Below are positions 33,402 to 41,931 of a stretch of DNA of 64,000 nt, piece by piece (the stretch's first letter is position 1; the number at the start of each line of letters is the position of its first letter). Both the position numbers and the translations under genes were made by a program. The notes under the pieces were generated by a model, which ran no database searches, was not told the origin of the DNA, and saw only the letters and a list, made by a program, of their open reading frames with translations. Location of the stretch: assembly GCA_964525995.1 (NCBI GenBank), contig CAZGIM010000007.1, positions 110,698 to 174,697 on the forward strand, in the 5' to 3' direction. The stretch is from CAIVAT01 sp964525995 (GTDB taxonomy: Bacteria > Bacteroidota > Bacteroidia > Bacteroidales > FEN-979).

Positions 33402-33830
33402 ATGTTACAGCCAAAGAAAACCAAATACCGGAAACAGCAGAAGGGTAAAATGAAGGGCAATGCTCAGCGTGGCCATCAGCTCGCTTTTGGCTCGTTTGGT
33501 ATCAAGACCACTGAAGAAGCATGGATCACGGGAAGACAGATTGAGGCTGCCCGTCAGGCCATCACCCGTCATATGAAACGTGAAGGTCAAATATGGATCC
33601 GGATCTTTCCTGATAAGCCAGTCTCCAAGAAACCTGCGGAAGTCCGTATGGGTAAAGGGAAAGGCGCACCCGAATATTTTGTGGCACGGATCACCCCGGG
33701 CCGGATATTGTTCGAAATTGACGGGGTACCGATGACCATTGCCAAAGAGGCGCTTCGTTTAGGCGCACAAAAGCTTCCGGTCCAGACCAGGACCGTGATG
33801 CGCAAAGATTATGTGGAAGAATCAATTTAA
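33402..33830 (+). CDS. rplP: 50S ribosomal protein L16
   Basis: 142 residues. MLQPKKTKYRKQQKGKMKG, HQLAFGSFGIKTTEEAWITGRQIEAARQAI and MGKGKGAPEYFVARI are conserved. It organises the A site and the peptidyl-transferase region of the 50S subunit. Confidence 0.98.
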   Translation: MLQPKKTKYRKQQKGKMKGNAQRGHQLAFGSFGIKTTEEAWITGRQIEAARQAITRHMKREGQIWIRIFPDKPVSKKPAEVRMGKGKGAPEYFVARITPGRILFEIDGVPMTIAKEALRLGAQKLPVQTRTVMRKDYVEESI

Positions 33831-33866
33831 CCTCGAGCAACTCCTAGTTGTGCAATATTTAATGAT

Positions 33867-34088
33867 ATGGAACAAAAAGTTATCAAGGAATTAACGACCA
33901 GTGAGATTCTGGAAAGGCTGGATGAGGAAAAGCGGCAGTTGGTGAAACTGAAACTGAATCATGCCGTCTCCCCGCTCGAAAATCCCAACAAGATCAAGGC
34001 ATATCGCAAGACGATTGCCCGCCTTGAGACTGAAGTAAGGCGCAGGGAGTTAGCTGGTGAAAAGATCACTAAGACCGTGAAAATATAA
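33867..34088 (+). CDS. rpmC: 50S ribosomal protein L29
   Basis: 73 residues, all-helical two-helix protein (TTSEILERLDEEKRQLVKLKLNH, NPNKIKAYRKTIARLETEVRRRE). Lies near the tunnel exit beside L23. Position between rplP and rpsQ confirms the call. Confidence 0.96.
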   Translation: MEQKVIKELTTSEILERLDEEKRQLVKLKLNHAVSPLENPNKIKAYRKTIARLETEVRRRELAGEKITKTVKI

Positions 34089-34133
34089 TTGGCAGATAGA
34101 CCCGGTTCATCGCGGTTCAACAAATGAAATAAA

Positions 34134-34391
34134 ATGGAAACGAGAAAATTAAGAAAAGAAAAGACCGGTATCGTTGTCAGCAACAAGATGGAGAAGTCTG
34201 TCGTAGTTGAGGTCGAACGTAAGGTAAAGCACCCTAAGTACGGTAAATTCGTCAAGAAATCTTCGCGCTTCATGGCACATGACGAGAAAAATGAGTGCAG
34301 TGAGGGAGATATTGTCCGGATTGCCGAGACCAGGCCCCTGAGTAAAAATAAGTGTTGGAGACTTGTCGAAATCATTGAAAAGGTTAAATAG
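34134..34391 (+). CDS. rpsQ: 30S ribosomal protein S17
   Basis: 85 residues, OB fold. RKEKTGIVVSNKMEKSVVVEVERKVKHPKYGKFVKKSSRF and GDIVRIAETRPLSKNKCWRLVEI match S17, a primary 16S rRNA binder. Ends 2 bp before rplN. Confidence 0.98.
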   Translation: METRKLRKEKTGIVVSNKMEKSVVVEVERKVKHPKYGKFVKKSSRFMAHDEKNECSEGDIVRIAETRPLSKNKCWRLVEIIEKVK

Positions 34392-34393
34392 CC

Positions 34394-34762
34394 ATGATAC
34401 AGCAAGAGTCAAGATTAACAGTAGCAGATAACAGCGGAGCAAAGGAAGTCCTGTGCATCAAGGTATTAGGTGGAACCCGCAAACGGTATGCCCGATTAGG
34501 CGACCGCATCATTGTAACGGTAAAAAATGCGTTACCCTCGGGCAATATCAAGAAGGGGACTGTTTCGAAGGCCGTGGTGGTGCGCACCAGTAAGGAGACC
34601 CGCAGGGCCGACGGTTCCTACATCAGGTTTGACGACAATGCGGTAGTATTGTTGAACAATGCCGGCGAATTGATCGGGACGCGCATCTTTGGACCTGTTG
34701 CCAGGGAGTTGCGTGAAAAACAGTTCATGAAAATCGTTTCTTTAGCACCAGAGGTGCTTTAA
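34394..34762 (+). CDS. rplN: 50S ribosomal protein L14
   Basis: 122 residues, the standard length. MIQQESRLTVADNSGAKEVLCIKVLGG start and GTRIFGPVARELREKQFMKIVSLAPEVL end are diagnostic. It forms part of the 50S side of an intersubunit bridge and the docking site of RsfS. Confidence 0.98.
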   Translation: MIQQESRLTVADNSGAKEVLCIKVLGGTRKRYARLGDRIIVTVKNALPSGNIKKGTVSKAVVVRTSKETRRADGSYIRFDDNAVVLLNNAGELIGTRIFGPVARELREKQFMKIVSLAPEVL

Positions 34763-34781
34763 GCATATACCATAAAGAATC

Positions 34782-35105
34782 ATGCAGAAAAAGTTAAACA
34801 TAAGAAAAGGCGATACGGTGATGATCATTGCCGGTGATTCGAGAGGACAGCAGGGCAAAGTGCTGCGGATCGATACCGATACCAATAAAGCCATCGTTGA
34901 AGGGGTTAATCTGGTTTCAAAGCACACCAAACCCAACACCAAGAGTCCTCATGGCGGCATCATCAAGAAGGAGGCCCCCGTGAACATTTCAAATCTGAAG
35001 TTGATTGACAACTCAGGCAAGCCGACCCGTATCGGCAGGAAAATTGATCCTAAAACGGAAAAGTTGGTTCGTTATTCAAAAAAATCAGGGGAGGTTATAA
35101 AGTAA
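34782..35105 (+). CDS. rplX: 50S ribosomal protein L24
   Basis: 107 residues with the KOW motif near the start (IRKGDTVMIIAGDSRGQQGKVLRID). Assembly initiator of the 50S subunit at the tunnel exit. Its stop codon shares one base with the rplE start codon. Confidence 0.98.
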   Translation: MQKKLNIRKGDTVMIIAGDSRGQQGKVLRIDTDTNKAIVEGVNLVSKHTKPNTKSPHGGIIKKEAPVNISNLKLIDNSGKPTRIGRKIDPKTEKLVRYSKKSGEVIK

Positions 35106-35656
35106 TGGCTTATACACCGAGATTAAAAGAGAAGTACCTGAACGATGTTGTTCCTGCTTTAATGAAGCAGTTCAACTATAAGAGTCAGATGCAGGTCCCC
35201 CGCATCAATAAAATCTGTCTGAATCAGGGATTGGGGATTGCCAACACCGACCGCAAGTTTATTGAGACAGGGATATCGGAGATGACTCAGATCACCGGTC
35301 AGAAGGCCGTGTCGACCAAGTCGCGGAAGGATATTTCAAACTTCAAGCTGAGAAGGGGTAACCCGATCGGCGTGCGGGTCACGCTCAGGGGAGAGAAGAT
35401 GTATGATTTCCTGGATCGGCTGATTTCGGTTGCCCTTCCGCGTGTCAGGGATTTTCGTGGCGTTAACGACAAGGGATTCGACGGTCGCGGGAATTACACT
35501 CTGGGAGTTGCCGAGCAAATCATCTTTCCGGAGATCGACATCGACAAAGTATCCAGGATTAACGGGCTTGACATCACGTTTGTCACTTCGGCCCGTAATG
35601 ACCGGGAGGCCTATGCATTGTTAAAAGAATTTGGAATTCCTTTTAAAACCAAGTAA
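35105..35656 (+). CDS. rplE: 50S ribosomal protein L5
   Basis: 183 residues. PRLKEKYLNDVVPALMKQFNYKSQMQVPRI, GQKAVSTKSRKDISNFKLR and DFRGVNDKGFDGRGNYTLGVAEQIIFPEI are typical. Part of the 5S rRNA particle in the central protuberance. Start overlaps the rplX stop by one base. Confidence 0.98.
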   Translation: MAYTPRLKEKYLNDVVPALMKQFNYKSQMQVPRINKICLNQGLGIANTDRKFIETGISEMTQITGQKAVSTKSRKDISNFKLRRGNPIGVRVTLRGEKMYDFLDRLISVALPRVRDFRGVNDKGFDGRGNYTLGVAEQIIFPEIDIDKVSRINGLDITFVTSARNDREAYALLKEFGIPFKTK

Positions 35657-35660
35657 AAAT

Positions 35661-35930
35661 ATGGCAAAAGAATCGATCAAAGCCAGAGAGCTCAAGCGTG
35701 CCGAACTGGTCGCAAAATTTGCTGAGAAACGGAAGGCCCTGAAAGAGGCGGGAGATTTTACCGCGTTACAGAAACTTCCTAAAAATGCATCCCCGGTTCG
35801 TCTTCATAATCGCTGCAAACTGACGGGTCGTCCCAAAGGATACATGCGGATGTTCGGAATTTCGCGTATCAATTTCAGGGAGATGGCCAACAAGGGATTA
35901 ATACCCGGCGTCAAGAAAGCGAGCTGGTAA
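35661..35930 (+). CDS. rpsN: 30S ribosomal protein S14, zinc-free long form
   Basis: 89 residues from the ATG at 35661, which follows the rplE stop; a longer in-frame reading from 35631 lies inside rplE and is rejected. MAKESIKARELKRAELVAKF and RCKLTGRPKGYMRMFGISRINFREMANKG match the 89-residue C-minus class, lacking the CxxC pairs of the short zinc form. Confidence 0.98.
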   Translation: MAKESIKARELKRAELVAKFAEKRKALKEAGDFTALQKLPKNASPVRLHNRCKLTGRPKGYMRMFGISRINFREMANKGLIPGVKKASW

Positions 35931-35966
35931 TATTTAGTTAAGAAACACAAATAAAAACAAAGATAA

Positions 35967-36365
35967 ATGGTTACGGATCCCATTGCAGATTATTTGACAA
36001 GAATCAGGAATGCCGTGATGGCGAATCACCGGGTGGTGGAAATTCCCAAGTCCAAAATCAAGGAAGAACTTACCCGTATTCTTTTTGAAAAAGGGTACAT
36101 TTTGAATTATAAAATTGAACAGGAACCCCGTCCGGGTATCATCAAAATCGCCCTGAAATATCATCCTGTTACGAAACTCTCGGCCATCAATACACTGGTG
36201 AGGGTTTCCAAACCGGGGCTTAGAAAATATGTTGATTTTGATCATTTGCCAAGGGTACTTAACGGTTTGGGAATTGCCGTTCTATCCACTTCGCACGGAA
36301 TCATTACCGATAAGGAGGCGCGTGCCCAAAAAGTCGGCGGTGAGGTATTATGTTATATCAGTTAA
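35967..36365 (+). CDS. rpsH: 30S ribosomal protein S8
   Basis: 132 residues. TDPIADYLTRIRNAVMANHRVVEIPKSKIKEELTRILFEKGYI and the GLGIAVLSTSHGIITDKEA end are diagnostic. Central 16S domain binder; in E. coli it represses the spc operon, but no rRNA-like site was looked for exhaustively here. Confidence 0.98.
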   Translation: MVTDPIADYLTRIRNAVMANHRVVEIPKSKIKEELTRILFEKGYILNYKIEQEPRPGIIKIALKYHPVTKLSAINTLVRVSKPGLRKYVDFDHLPRVLNGLGIAVLSTSHGIITDKEARAQKVGGEVLCYIS

Positions 36366-36377
36366 TAGTAAGGCGCT

Positions 36378-36935
36378 ATGTCAAGAATAGGAAAACTATC
36401 CATTACAATTCCTGCCGGTGTGCAGATAGCTATTTCAGATGGTAACCTGGTGACCGTGAAAGGACCGCTGGGTGAGCTGAAGCAGCAGATTGATCCTAAA
36501 ATCACGTTAAAGGCGGAGGGGAATATCATTACTGTTGAACGTCATTCGGATGAGCGCGACGACCGGTCCAAGCACGGTTTGTACCGGGCATTGGTTCAGA
36601 ATATGGTAAAAGGCGTTTCGGAAGGATTTACTACGGTTCAGGAATTGATCGGGGTTGGATACAAAGCCTCCGCCAATGGTCAGCTTTTAGAATTATCGCT
36701 GGGTTATTCGCATAATATCCTGATGGAATTACCTGAATGCATCAAGGTTCAGACCACGGCTGAAAAAGGCAAGAACAACACCATTATTTTAAAATCGACC
36801 GACAAACAGCTTCTGGGGCAGGTTGCCGCTAAAATCCGTGCGTTCAGGCGTCCGGAACCCTATAAAGGTAAGGGAATCAGGTTCCAGGGTGAGGAAGTTA
36901 AGAAAAAGGCCGGTAAGTCGGCTGCCGGAAGTTAA
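36378..36935 (+). CDS. rplF: 50S ribosomal protein L6
   Basis: 185 residues, two repeated alpha-beta domains. SRIGKLSITIPAGVQIAI at the start and RRPEPYKGKGIRFQGEEVKKKAGKSA at the end are diagnostic. Lies near the sarcin-ricin loop and the factor-binding site. Confidence 0.98.
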   Translation: MSRIGKLSITIPAGVQIAISDGNLVTVKGPLGELKQQIDPKITLKAEGNIITVERHSDERDDRSKHGLYRALVQNMVKGVSEGFTTVQELIGVGYKASANGQLLELSLGYSHNILMELPECIKVQTTAEKGKNNTIILKSTDKQLLGQVAAKIRAFRRPEPYKGKGIRFQGEEVKKKAGKSAAGS

Positions 36936-36989
36936 CAGATAGCGCCTGTTTGTTAAGGAAATACGTGAGAATAATAAAACACAAATACA

Positions 36990-37352
36990 ATGGCAATTAA
37001 AAGCAGAACAGAATACCGGAGGTTCAGGATCAAGAAAAGGATACGCAAGATCGTACAAGGGACTCCTGACAGGCCCCGGATGACCGTTTTTCGGAGCAGT
37101 AAAGAGATTTATGTCCAGTTGATCGACGATCAGGCAGCTAAGACTCTGGTTGCAGCCTCTTCTCTGGAGAAGGGATTAGCAGATCAGAAGGGCACCAAGA
37201 CCGAGACTGCGAAGAAGGTCGGGAAAGCGATTGCTGAAAAAGCGCTTCAGGCGGGCATCAACACAGTGGTTTTTGATCGTAATGGTTATTTATATCATGG
37301 CAGGGTAAAATCCTTGGCAGATGCTGCCAGGGAGGGAGGCCTCAAATTTTAA
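36990..37352 (+). CDS. rplR: 50S ribosomal protein L18
   Basis: 120 residues. RRFRIKKRIRKIVQGTPDRPRMTVFRSSKEIYVQLIDD and VVFDRNGYLYHGRVKSLADAAREGGLKF are diagnostic. Binds 5S rRNA together with L5. Confidence 0.98.
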   Translation: MAIKSRTEYRRFRIKKRIRKIVQGTPDRPRMTVFRSSKEIYVQLIDDQAAKTLVAASSLEKGLADQKGTKTETAKKVGKAIAEKALQAGINTVVFDRNGYLYHGRVKSLADAAREGGLKF

Positions 37353-37359
37353 GTAAGAT

Positions 37360-37878
37360 ATGACGAACGTTAATGTAAAAAGAGTAAAATCGAGCGAAAT
37401 CGAGTTTAAAGACCGCCTGGTCAGCATCCAGCGTGTGACGAAAGTTACCAAAGGGGGCCGGACCTTCAGTTTTTCCGCAATTGTCGTAGTAGGGAACGAG
37501 AACGGCGTCGTTGGTTACGGATTGGGGAAGGCCAAGGAAGTTACGGCAGCCATTGCAAAAGGTGTTGATGATGCGAAGAAAAACCTGATCAAGGTTCCTA
37601 TTTTAAAGGGTACGATTCCGCATGAGCAACTGGGAAAATACAGCGGCGCCCTGGTATATCTGAAACCTGCCGCACCCGGTACGGGAGTAATTGCAGGCGG
37701 CGCTATGCGTGCGGTGCTTGAAAGCGTCGGCGTGAAGGATGTGCTCGCAAAATCAAAAGGCTCTTCCAATCCGCACAGCGTTGTGAAAGCCACCATCAAT
37801 GCCCTGATCAAGATGAGGGATCCCTACACGATTGCCCAGCTCAGAGGGATTGAACTGAATCAGGTTTTTAACGGTTAA
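37360..37878 (+). CDS. rpsE: 30S ribosomal protein S5
   Basis: 172 residues. The N-terminal double-stranded-RNA-binding fold (RLVSIQRVTKVTKGGRTFSFSA, GNENGVVGYGLGKAKEV) and the C-terminal half (AAPGTGVIAGGAMRAVLESVGVKDVLAKSKGSSNPHSV) are normal. Part of the mRNA entry helicase with S3 and S4; the loop mutated in spectinomycin resistance (KGGRTFS) looks wild type. Confidence 0.98.
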   Translation: MTNVNVKRVKSSEIEFKDRLVSIQRVTKVTKGGRTFSFSAIVVVGNENGVVGYGLGKAKEVTAAIAKGVDDAKKNLIKVPILKGTIPHEQLGKYSGALVYLKPAAPGTGVIAGGAMRAVLESVGVKDVLAKSKGSSNPHSVVKATINALIKMRDPYTIAQLRGIELNQVFNG

Positions 37879-37903
37879 TTTAAACGAAAAAGGTTTTTTT
37901 TCA

Positions 37904-38083
37904 ATGGGAAAAGTTAAAATAACACAGGTTCGCAGTGGCATCGGAAGGCCAATGCGTCAGAAACGCACCCTGGAGGCGCTTGGATTGAAAAAAATCCGTC
38001 ATTGCGTCGAACATGAGGCTACGCCGCAGATTCTCGGGATGGTCAACAAGGTAAAACATCTCGTCACCGTAGAAGAAGTCTAA
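37904..38083 (+). CDS. rpmD: 50S ribosomal protein L30
   Basis: 59 residues, below the usual length cut-off of automatic ORF lists. Reading from the ATG at 37904: MGKVKITQVRSGIGRPMRQ, then TLEALGLKKIRH and NKVKHLVTVEEV with a TAA at 38081. This is a complete L30, in its normal place between rpsE and rplO. L30 is missing in some bacteria but present here. Confidence 0.96.
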   Translation: MGKVKITQVRSGIGRPMRQKRTLEALGLKKIRHCVEHEATPQILGMVNKVKHLVTVEEV

Positions 38084-38104
38084 CAAAAGATAAACGATAC
38101 TGAA

Positions 38105-38551
38105 ATGGATTTAAGTAATCTTAAACCGGCAAAAGGTTCCGTAAAGAAGGTAAAACGTATTGGAAGAGGTCAAGGTTCGGGTCATGGCGGAACCTCTACA
38201 CGCGGTCATAAAGGCGCGAAATCACGCTCCGGCTATTCCAAAAAGCTGGGATATGAAGGCGGCCAGATGTCGCTTGTAAGGCGTGTTCCTAAATTTGGTT
38301 TTAAGAATTTCAACCGCGTCGAATATAAAGGAATCAACCTTGATGTTCTTCAGCAAATTGCTGAAAAGAAGAGTCTTGAGGCGATCACGCCCGAGGTGCT
38401 CGTGGCAAGCGGTTTTGTTTCGAAGAAAGACCGGATCAAGATCCTGGGCCGCGGAGAACTGAAAGCAAAACTTGAGGTTACTGCTCATGGCTTCTCAGAA
38501 ACTGCCAAAAAGGCAATCGAAGAATTAGGTGGAATTGCTCATACAATTTAA
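38105..38551 (+). CDS. rplO: 50S ribosomal protein L15
   Basis: 148 residues. The basic, Gly-rich N-terminus (MDLSNLKPAKGSVKKVKRIGRGQGSGHGGTSTRGHKG) threads through 23S rRNA; the globular C-terminus ends with AKKAIEELGGIAHTI. Last ribosomal gene before secY, 10 bp downstream. Confidence 0.98.
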   Translation: MDLSNLKPAKGSVKKVKRIGRGQGSGHGGTSTRGHKGAKSRSGYSKKLGYEGGQMSLVRRVPKFGFKNFNRVEYKGINLDVLQQIAEKKSLEAITPEVLVASGFVSKKDRIKILGRGELKAKLEVTAHGFSETAKKAIEELGGIAHTI

Positions 38552-38561
38552 ATTTGTTTGA

Positions 38562-39929
38562 ATGAAAAAATTGATTCAAACCCTTAGAAACATTTGGAAG
38601 ATCGATGACCTTCGCAAGAGGATCATCTTTACTGTCGGACTTGTTTTGATTTATCGGCTGGGATCTTATGTGGTACTACCCGGTGTTGACCCGAGTATGT
38701 TGGCGGGTCTCCAGAACCAGACCAAATCAGGCCTTCTGGGATTGCTGAATATGTTCTCGGGCGGGGCTTTTTCAAATGCTTCCATCTTTGCCCTTGGGAT
38801 CATGCCATACATCTCTGCCTCCATCGTGATGCAGTTGCTGGGTATGGCTATTCCCTACTTCCAGAAGTTGCAGAAAGAGGGTGAGAGCGGACGGAAGAAG
38901 ATCAATCAGATGACCCGGTATCTTACCGTTGTGATCCTGGTTTTCCAGTCGCCCGCTTACATTGCCAACCTGGCTTCTCAGCTTCCGCCGGAGGGAATCA
39001 TGCCGTTCAATCCGAACGTGACGCATCATTCTGTATTTTCCTTTTTCGGAATTTCGTCGATCATCATTCTGACTGCGGGTTCAATGTTTGTGATGTGGCT
39101 TGGCGAACGTATCACCGATAAAGGGATCGGGAACGGTATTTCATTGATCATCATGATCGGGATCATTGCCCGTTTGCCTTTTTCACTCTTCAGCGAATTG
39201 GTTTCGCGGATGGAGCAAAAGGGAGGTGGATTGGTCTTCTTTGTGGTTGAGATTGCCTTCCTGGTCTTTGTCGTGCTGGTTACAATCCTGCTGGTCCAGG
39301 GTACACGTAAGATTCCGGTACAGTATGCCAAGCGGATTGTAGGCAACAAGCAATACGGAGGCGTCCGTCAATACATCCCGCTGAAAGTCAATGCAGCCGG
39401 TGTCATGCCCATCATTTTTGCCCAGGCCATTATGTTTCTGCCGTTGACCATTGCCGGCTTTGCCAGCAATGAAACTTTGACGGGGTTTGCCAGGGTCTTT
39501 ACCGATATCAACGGTTTCTGGTACAATTTTGTATTCTTCATTCTGATCATTTTCTTTACTTACTTTTATACAGCCATAACGGTGAATCCGAACCAGATGG
39601 CAGAAGATATGAAAAAGAACGGCGGTTTCATACCCGGCGTAAAACCGGGCAAGAAGACAGCTGAGTTTATCGACGACGTGATGTCGCGCATCGTTTTACC
39701 GGGATCGATCTTTTTGGGATTTGTCGCCATCATGCCGGCGTTGGTCCGGATGGTGGGGATCACTTCTCAATTCGCGCAATTTTATGGCGGGACCTCGTTG
39801 CTGATCCTTGTCGGAGTGGTGCTCGACACGCTGCAACAGATCGAAAGTCATCTGTTAATGCGACATTACGATGGTCTCACGAAATCGGGAAGGATTAAAG
39901 GACGTTCTTCGTATGCCGTCAGCAGTTAA
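38562..39929 (+). CDS. secY: Protein translocase subunit SecY
   Basis: 455 residues with ten membrane helices, the channel of the Sec translocon. The first helix and plug area (GLVLIYRLGSYVVLPGVDPSMLAG), cytoplasmic loops that bind SecA and the ribosome (RRKI-free loop at RKIPVQYAKRIVG, TVNPNQMAEDMKKNGGFIPGVKPGK) and the end SHLLMRHYDGL are typical. Placed between rplO and map as in most Bacteria; adk is not between them. Confidence 0.98.
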   Translation: MKKLIQTLRNIWKIDDLRKRIIFTVGLVLIYRLGSYVVLPGVDPSMLAGLQNQTKSGLLGLLNMFSGGAFSNASIFALGIMPYISASIVMQLLGMAIPYFQKLQKEGESGRKKINQMTRYLTVVILVFQSPAYIANLASQLPPEGIMPFNPNVTHHSVFSFFGISSIIILTAGSMFVMWLGERITDKGIGNGISLIIMIGIIARLPFSLFSELVSRMEQKGGGLVFFVVEIAFLVFVVLVTILLVQGTRKIPVQYAKRIVGNKQYGGVRQYIPLKVNAAGVMPIIFAQAIMFLPLTIAGFASNETLTGFARVFTDINGFWYNFVFFILIIFFTYFYTAITVNPNQMAEDMKKNGGFIPGVKPGKKTAEFIDDVMSRIVLPGSIFLGFVAIMPALVRMVGITSQFAQFYGGTSLLILVGVVLDTLQQIESHLLMRHYDGLTKSGRIKGRSSYAVSS

Positions 39930-39934
39930 TAGGT

Positions 39935-40729
39935 ATGTTTGATAAAAAGATGACACTGAAATCGGCTGAGGAGATTGAGATACTGAGGGAGAATGCGCTA
40001 ATTGTTAGCAAAACTATAGCGGAGGTCGCTAAATATATCAAGCCGGGTGTTAGCACGTTAACACTTGATAAAATTGCTGAAGAGTTTATCCGGGCGGAAG
40101 GGGCGTTACCCGGGTTCAAAGGTTACAGAGGATTTCCGGCTACGCTGTGTACCTCGATCAATGAAGAGGTGGTACACGGGATACCGGGGGCAAGAGTTCT
40201 TAAAAATGGTGATATAATTTCGATTGACTGCGGATGTCGAAAGGATGGCTTTTACGGTGATTCGGCATACACTTTTGCGGTAGGCGAGGTAAGCGAAGGA
40301 GTGATGATGTTGTTGAAGCGTACTAGGGAGTCGCTAATGCGGGCCATTGAGGTAGCTATAGCCGGGAAAAGGATAGGTGATATCAGCGCTGCGGTGCAGG
40401 AATACGTTGAATGTCATGGATATTCGGTAGTGAGAGAGCTTGTCGGACACGGAATCGGGAGGCAGTTACACGAAAAACCCGATATTCCAAACTACGGCAA
40501 GCGGGGGTCGGGGATCAAAATGCAGCCTGGTTTGACCCTGTGCATTGAACCGATGATCAATTTGGGAACCAAGTCGGTTTTGCAGGATCATGACGGGTGG
40601 ACGATTCGCACTGCTGACCGGATGCCTTCGGCGCATTTTGAGTTGACGGTAGTGGTTCAGAAGGAACGGGCAGATGTTCTGTCGACTTTTAAGTATATTG
40701 AAGAAGTTCTCGGACCAAATTGCATATAG
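39935..40729 (+). CDS. map: Methionine aminopeptidase, type I
   Basis: 264 residues. It removes the initiator Met from new proteins. The five metal ligands are present: Asp in ISIDCGC, Asp in YGDSAYTF, His in GHGIGRQLH, Glu in LCIEPMI and Glu in AHFELTVVV. In the last motif the residue after Glu is Leu, where many type I enzymes have His. The gene begins 5 bp after secY and ends one base before infA. Confidence 0.96.
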   Translation: MFDKKMTLKSAEEIEILRENALIVSKTIAEVAKYIKPGVSTLTLDKIAEEFIRAEGALPGFKGYRGFPATLCTSINEEVVHGIPGARVLKNGDIISIDCGCRKDGFYGDSAYTFAVGEVSEGVMMLLKRTRESLMRAIEVAIAGKRIGDISAAVQEYVECHGYSVVRELVGHGIGRQLHEKPDIPNYGKRGSGIKMQPGLTLCIEPMINLGTKSVLQDHDGWTIRTADRMPSAHFELTVVVQKERADVLSTFKYIEEVLGPNCI

Positions 40730-40730
40730 T

Positions 40731-40949
40731 ATGGCAAAGCAATCATCAATTCAACAGGATGGCACCGTCATCGAATCACTTGGGAACGCAATGTTCCGGG
40801 TTGAGCTGGAAAACGGGCATGTAATAACGGCTCATATTTCGGGAAAAATGAGAATGCATTATATAAAAATACTTCCCGGTGACAAAGTCCGGATCGAAAT
40901 GTCGCCTTACGATTTAACGAAGGGAAGAATTACATTCAGATATCAATAG
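40731..40949 (+). CDS. infA: Translation initiation factor IF-1
   Basis: 72 residues from the ATG at 40731; a longer in-frame reading from 40674 lies within map and is rejected. MAKQSSIQQDGTVIESLGNAMFRVELENGHVITAHISGKMRMHYIKILPGDKV-type OB fold, standard length. Helps IF-3 and IF-2 select the start codon at the 30S A site. Confidence 0.98.
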   Translation: MAKQSSIQQDGTVIESLGNAMFRVELENGHVITAHISGKMRMHYIKILPGDKVRIEMSPYDLTKGRITFRYQ

Positions 40950-40968
40950 ACAATAAAGAAACGATACC

Positions 40969-41085
40969 ATGAAAGTACGCGCATCAATTAAGAAAAGGTC
41001 TGCCGATTGCAAAATAGTTCGCAGGAAAGGCAAACTGTATGTTATCAATAAGAAAAATCCTAAGTTCAAACAGAGACAAGGTTAA
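40969..41085 (+). CDS. rpmJ: 50S ribosomal protein L36
   Basis: 38 residues, too short for most ORF lists: MKVRASIKKRSADCKIVRR then KGKLYVINKKNPKFKQRQG, TAA at 41083. This is a complete L36. Only one of the zinc-ligand cysteines is kept (Cys14), so it is the zinc-free type, like the S14 in the same cluster. Position between infA and rpsM is standard. Confidence 0.96.
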   Translation: MKVRASIKKRSADCKIVRRKGKLYVINKKNPKFKQRQG

Positions 41086-41113
41086 GAATTCATAAACATT
41101 AAATCGGATTAAT

Positions 41114-41494
41114 ATGGCCAGAATTGCAGGTATTGATTTGCCTAAGAACAAACGGGGTGAAATCGGGCTGACTTACATTTTCGGGATCGGAAAGAGCACT
41201 GCGCAGAAGATTCTTGACAAGGCCGGGGTGGACCGTGATAAGAGGGTCCAGGACTGGAACGATGAAGAGCAGAATAAGATACGTTCGGTTATCAATGATA
41301 ACTACAAGATTGAGGGCGCCTTACGGTCTGAGGTTCAGATGAACATCAAGCGTTTGATGGATATTGGTTGTTACCGTGGGATCCGCCATCGTTTAGGTTT
41401 GCCTGTTCGCGGTCAGAGTACCAAGAACAATGCCCGTACGCGTAAAGGCAGGAAAAAGACCGTGGCGAATAAGAAGAAGGCAACCAAAGGTTAA
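41114..41494 (+). CDS. rpsM: 30S ribosomal protein S13
   Basis: 126 residues. MARIAGIDLPKNKRGEIGLTYIFGIGKSTAQKIL and GCYRGIRHRLGLPVRGQSTKNNARTRKG are diagnostic, with a Lys-rich tail. Contacts P-site tRNA and the 50S subunit. First gene of the alpha block. Confidence 0.98.
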   Translation: MARIAGIDLPKNKRGEIGLTYIFGIGKSTAQKILDKAGVDRDKRVQDWNDEEQNKIRSVINDNYKIEGALRSEVQMNIKRLMDIGCYRGIRHRLGLPVRGQSTKNNARTRKGRKKTVANKKKATKG

Positions 41495-41520
41495 TTTTTA
41501 ATGCAAGTTTTAAACATTTT

Positions 41521-41910
41521 ATGGCAAAGACTGAAAAAAGTTCAAGGAAAAGAGTAGTAAAAGTTGATGCGGTTGGAAAAGCCTTTATCAACGCCTCTTT
41601 CAACAATCTCATTATCACCTTGACCAACAACGCCGGGCAGGTTGTGAGTTGGTCGTCGGCTGGGAAAATGGGTTTTAAAGGTTCGAAAAAGAACACTCCG
41701 TACGCGGCGCAGATGGCGGCCCAGGATGCTTCGAAGGTTGCCTATGATCTCGGCCTGCGTAAGGTAAAGGTTTATATAAAGGGCCCGGGCGCCGGTCGCG
41801 AGTCAGCCATTCGTACGCTTCATACAGCGGGCATCGAGGTGACCGAAATTATCGACATCACGCCACTGCCACATAATGGATGCCGTCCGCCGAAAAGAAG
41901 AAGAGTTTAA
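41521..41910 (+). CDS. rpsK: 30S ribosomal protein S11
   Basis: 129 residues. AFINASFNNLIITLTNNAGQVVSWSSAGKMGFKGSKKNTPYAAQ and TDITPLPHNGCRPPKRRRV-type end (IIDITPLPHNGC) are diagnostic. Platform protein by the E-site mRNA path. Confidence 0.98.
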   Translation: MAKTEKSSRKRVVKVDAVGKAFINASFNNLIITLTNNAGQVVSWSSAGKMGFKGSKKNTPYAAQMAAQDASKVAYDLGLRKVKVYIKGPGAGRESAIRTLHTAGIEVTEIIDITPLPHNGCRPPKRRRV

Positions 41911-41931
41911 CGTTAAATTATTTTATATACC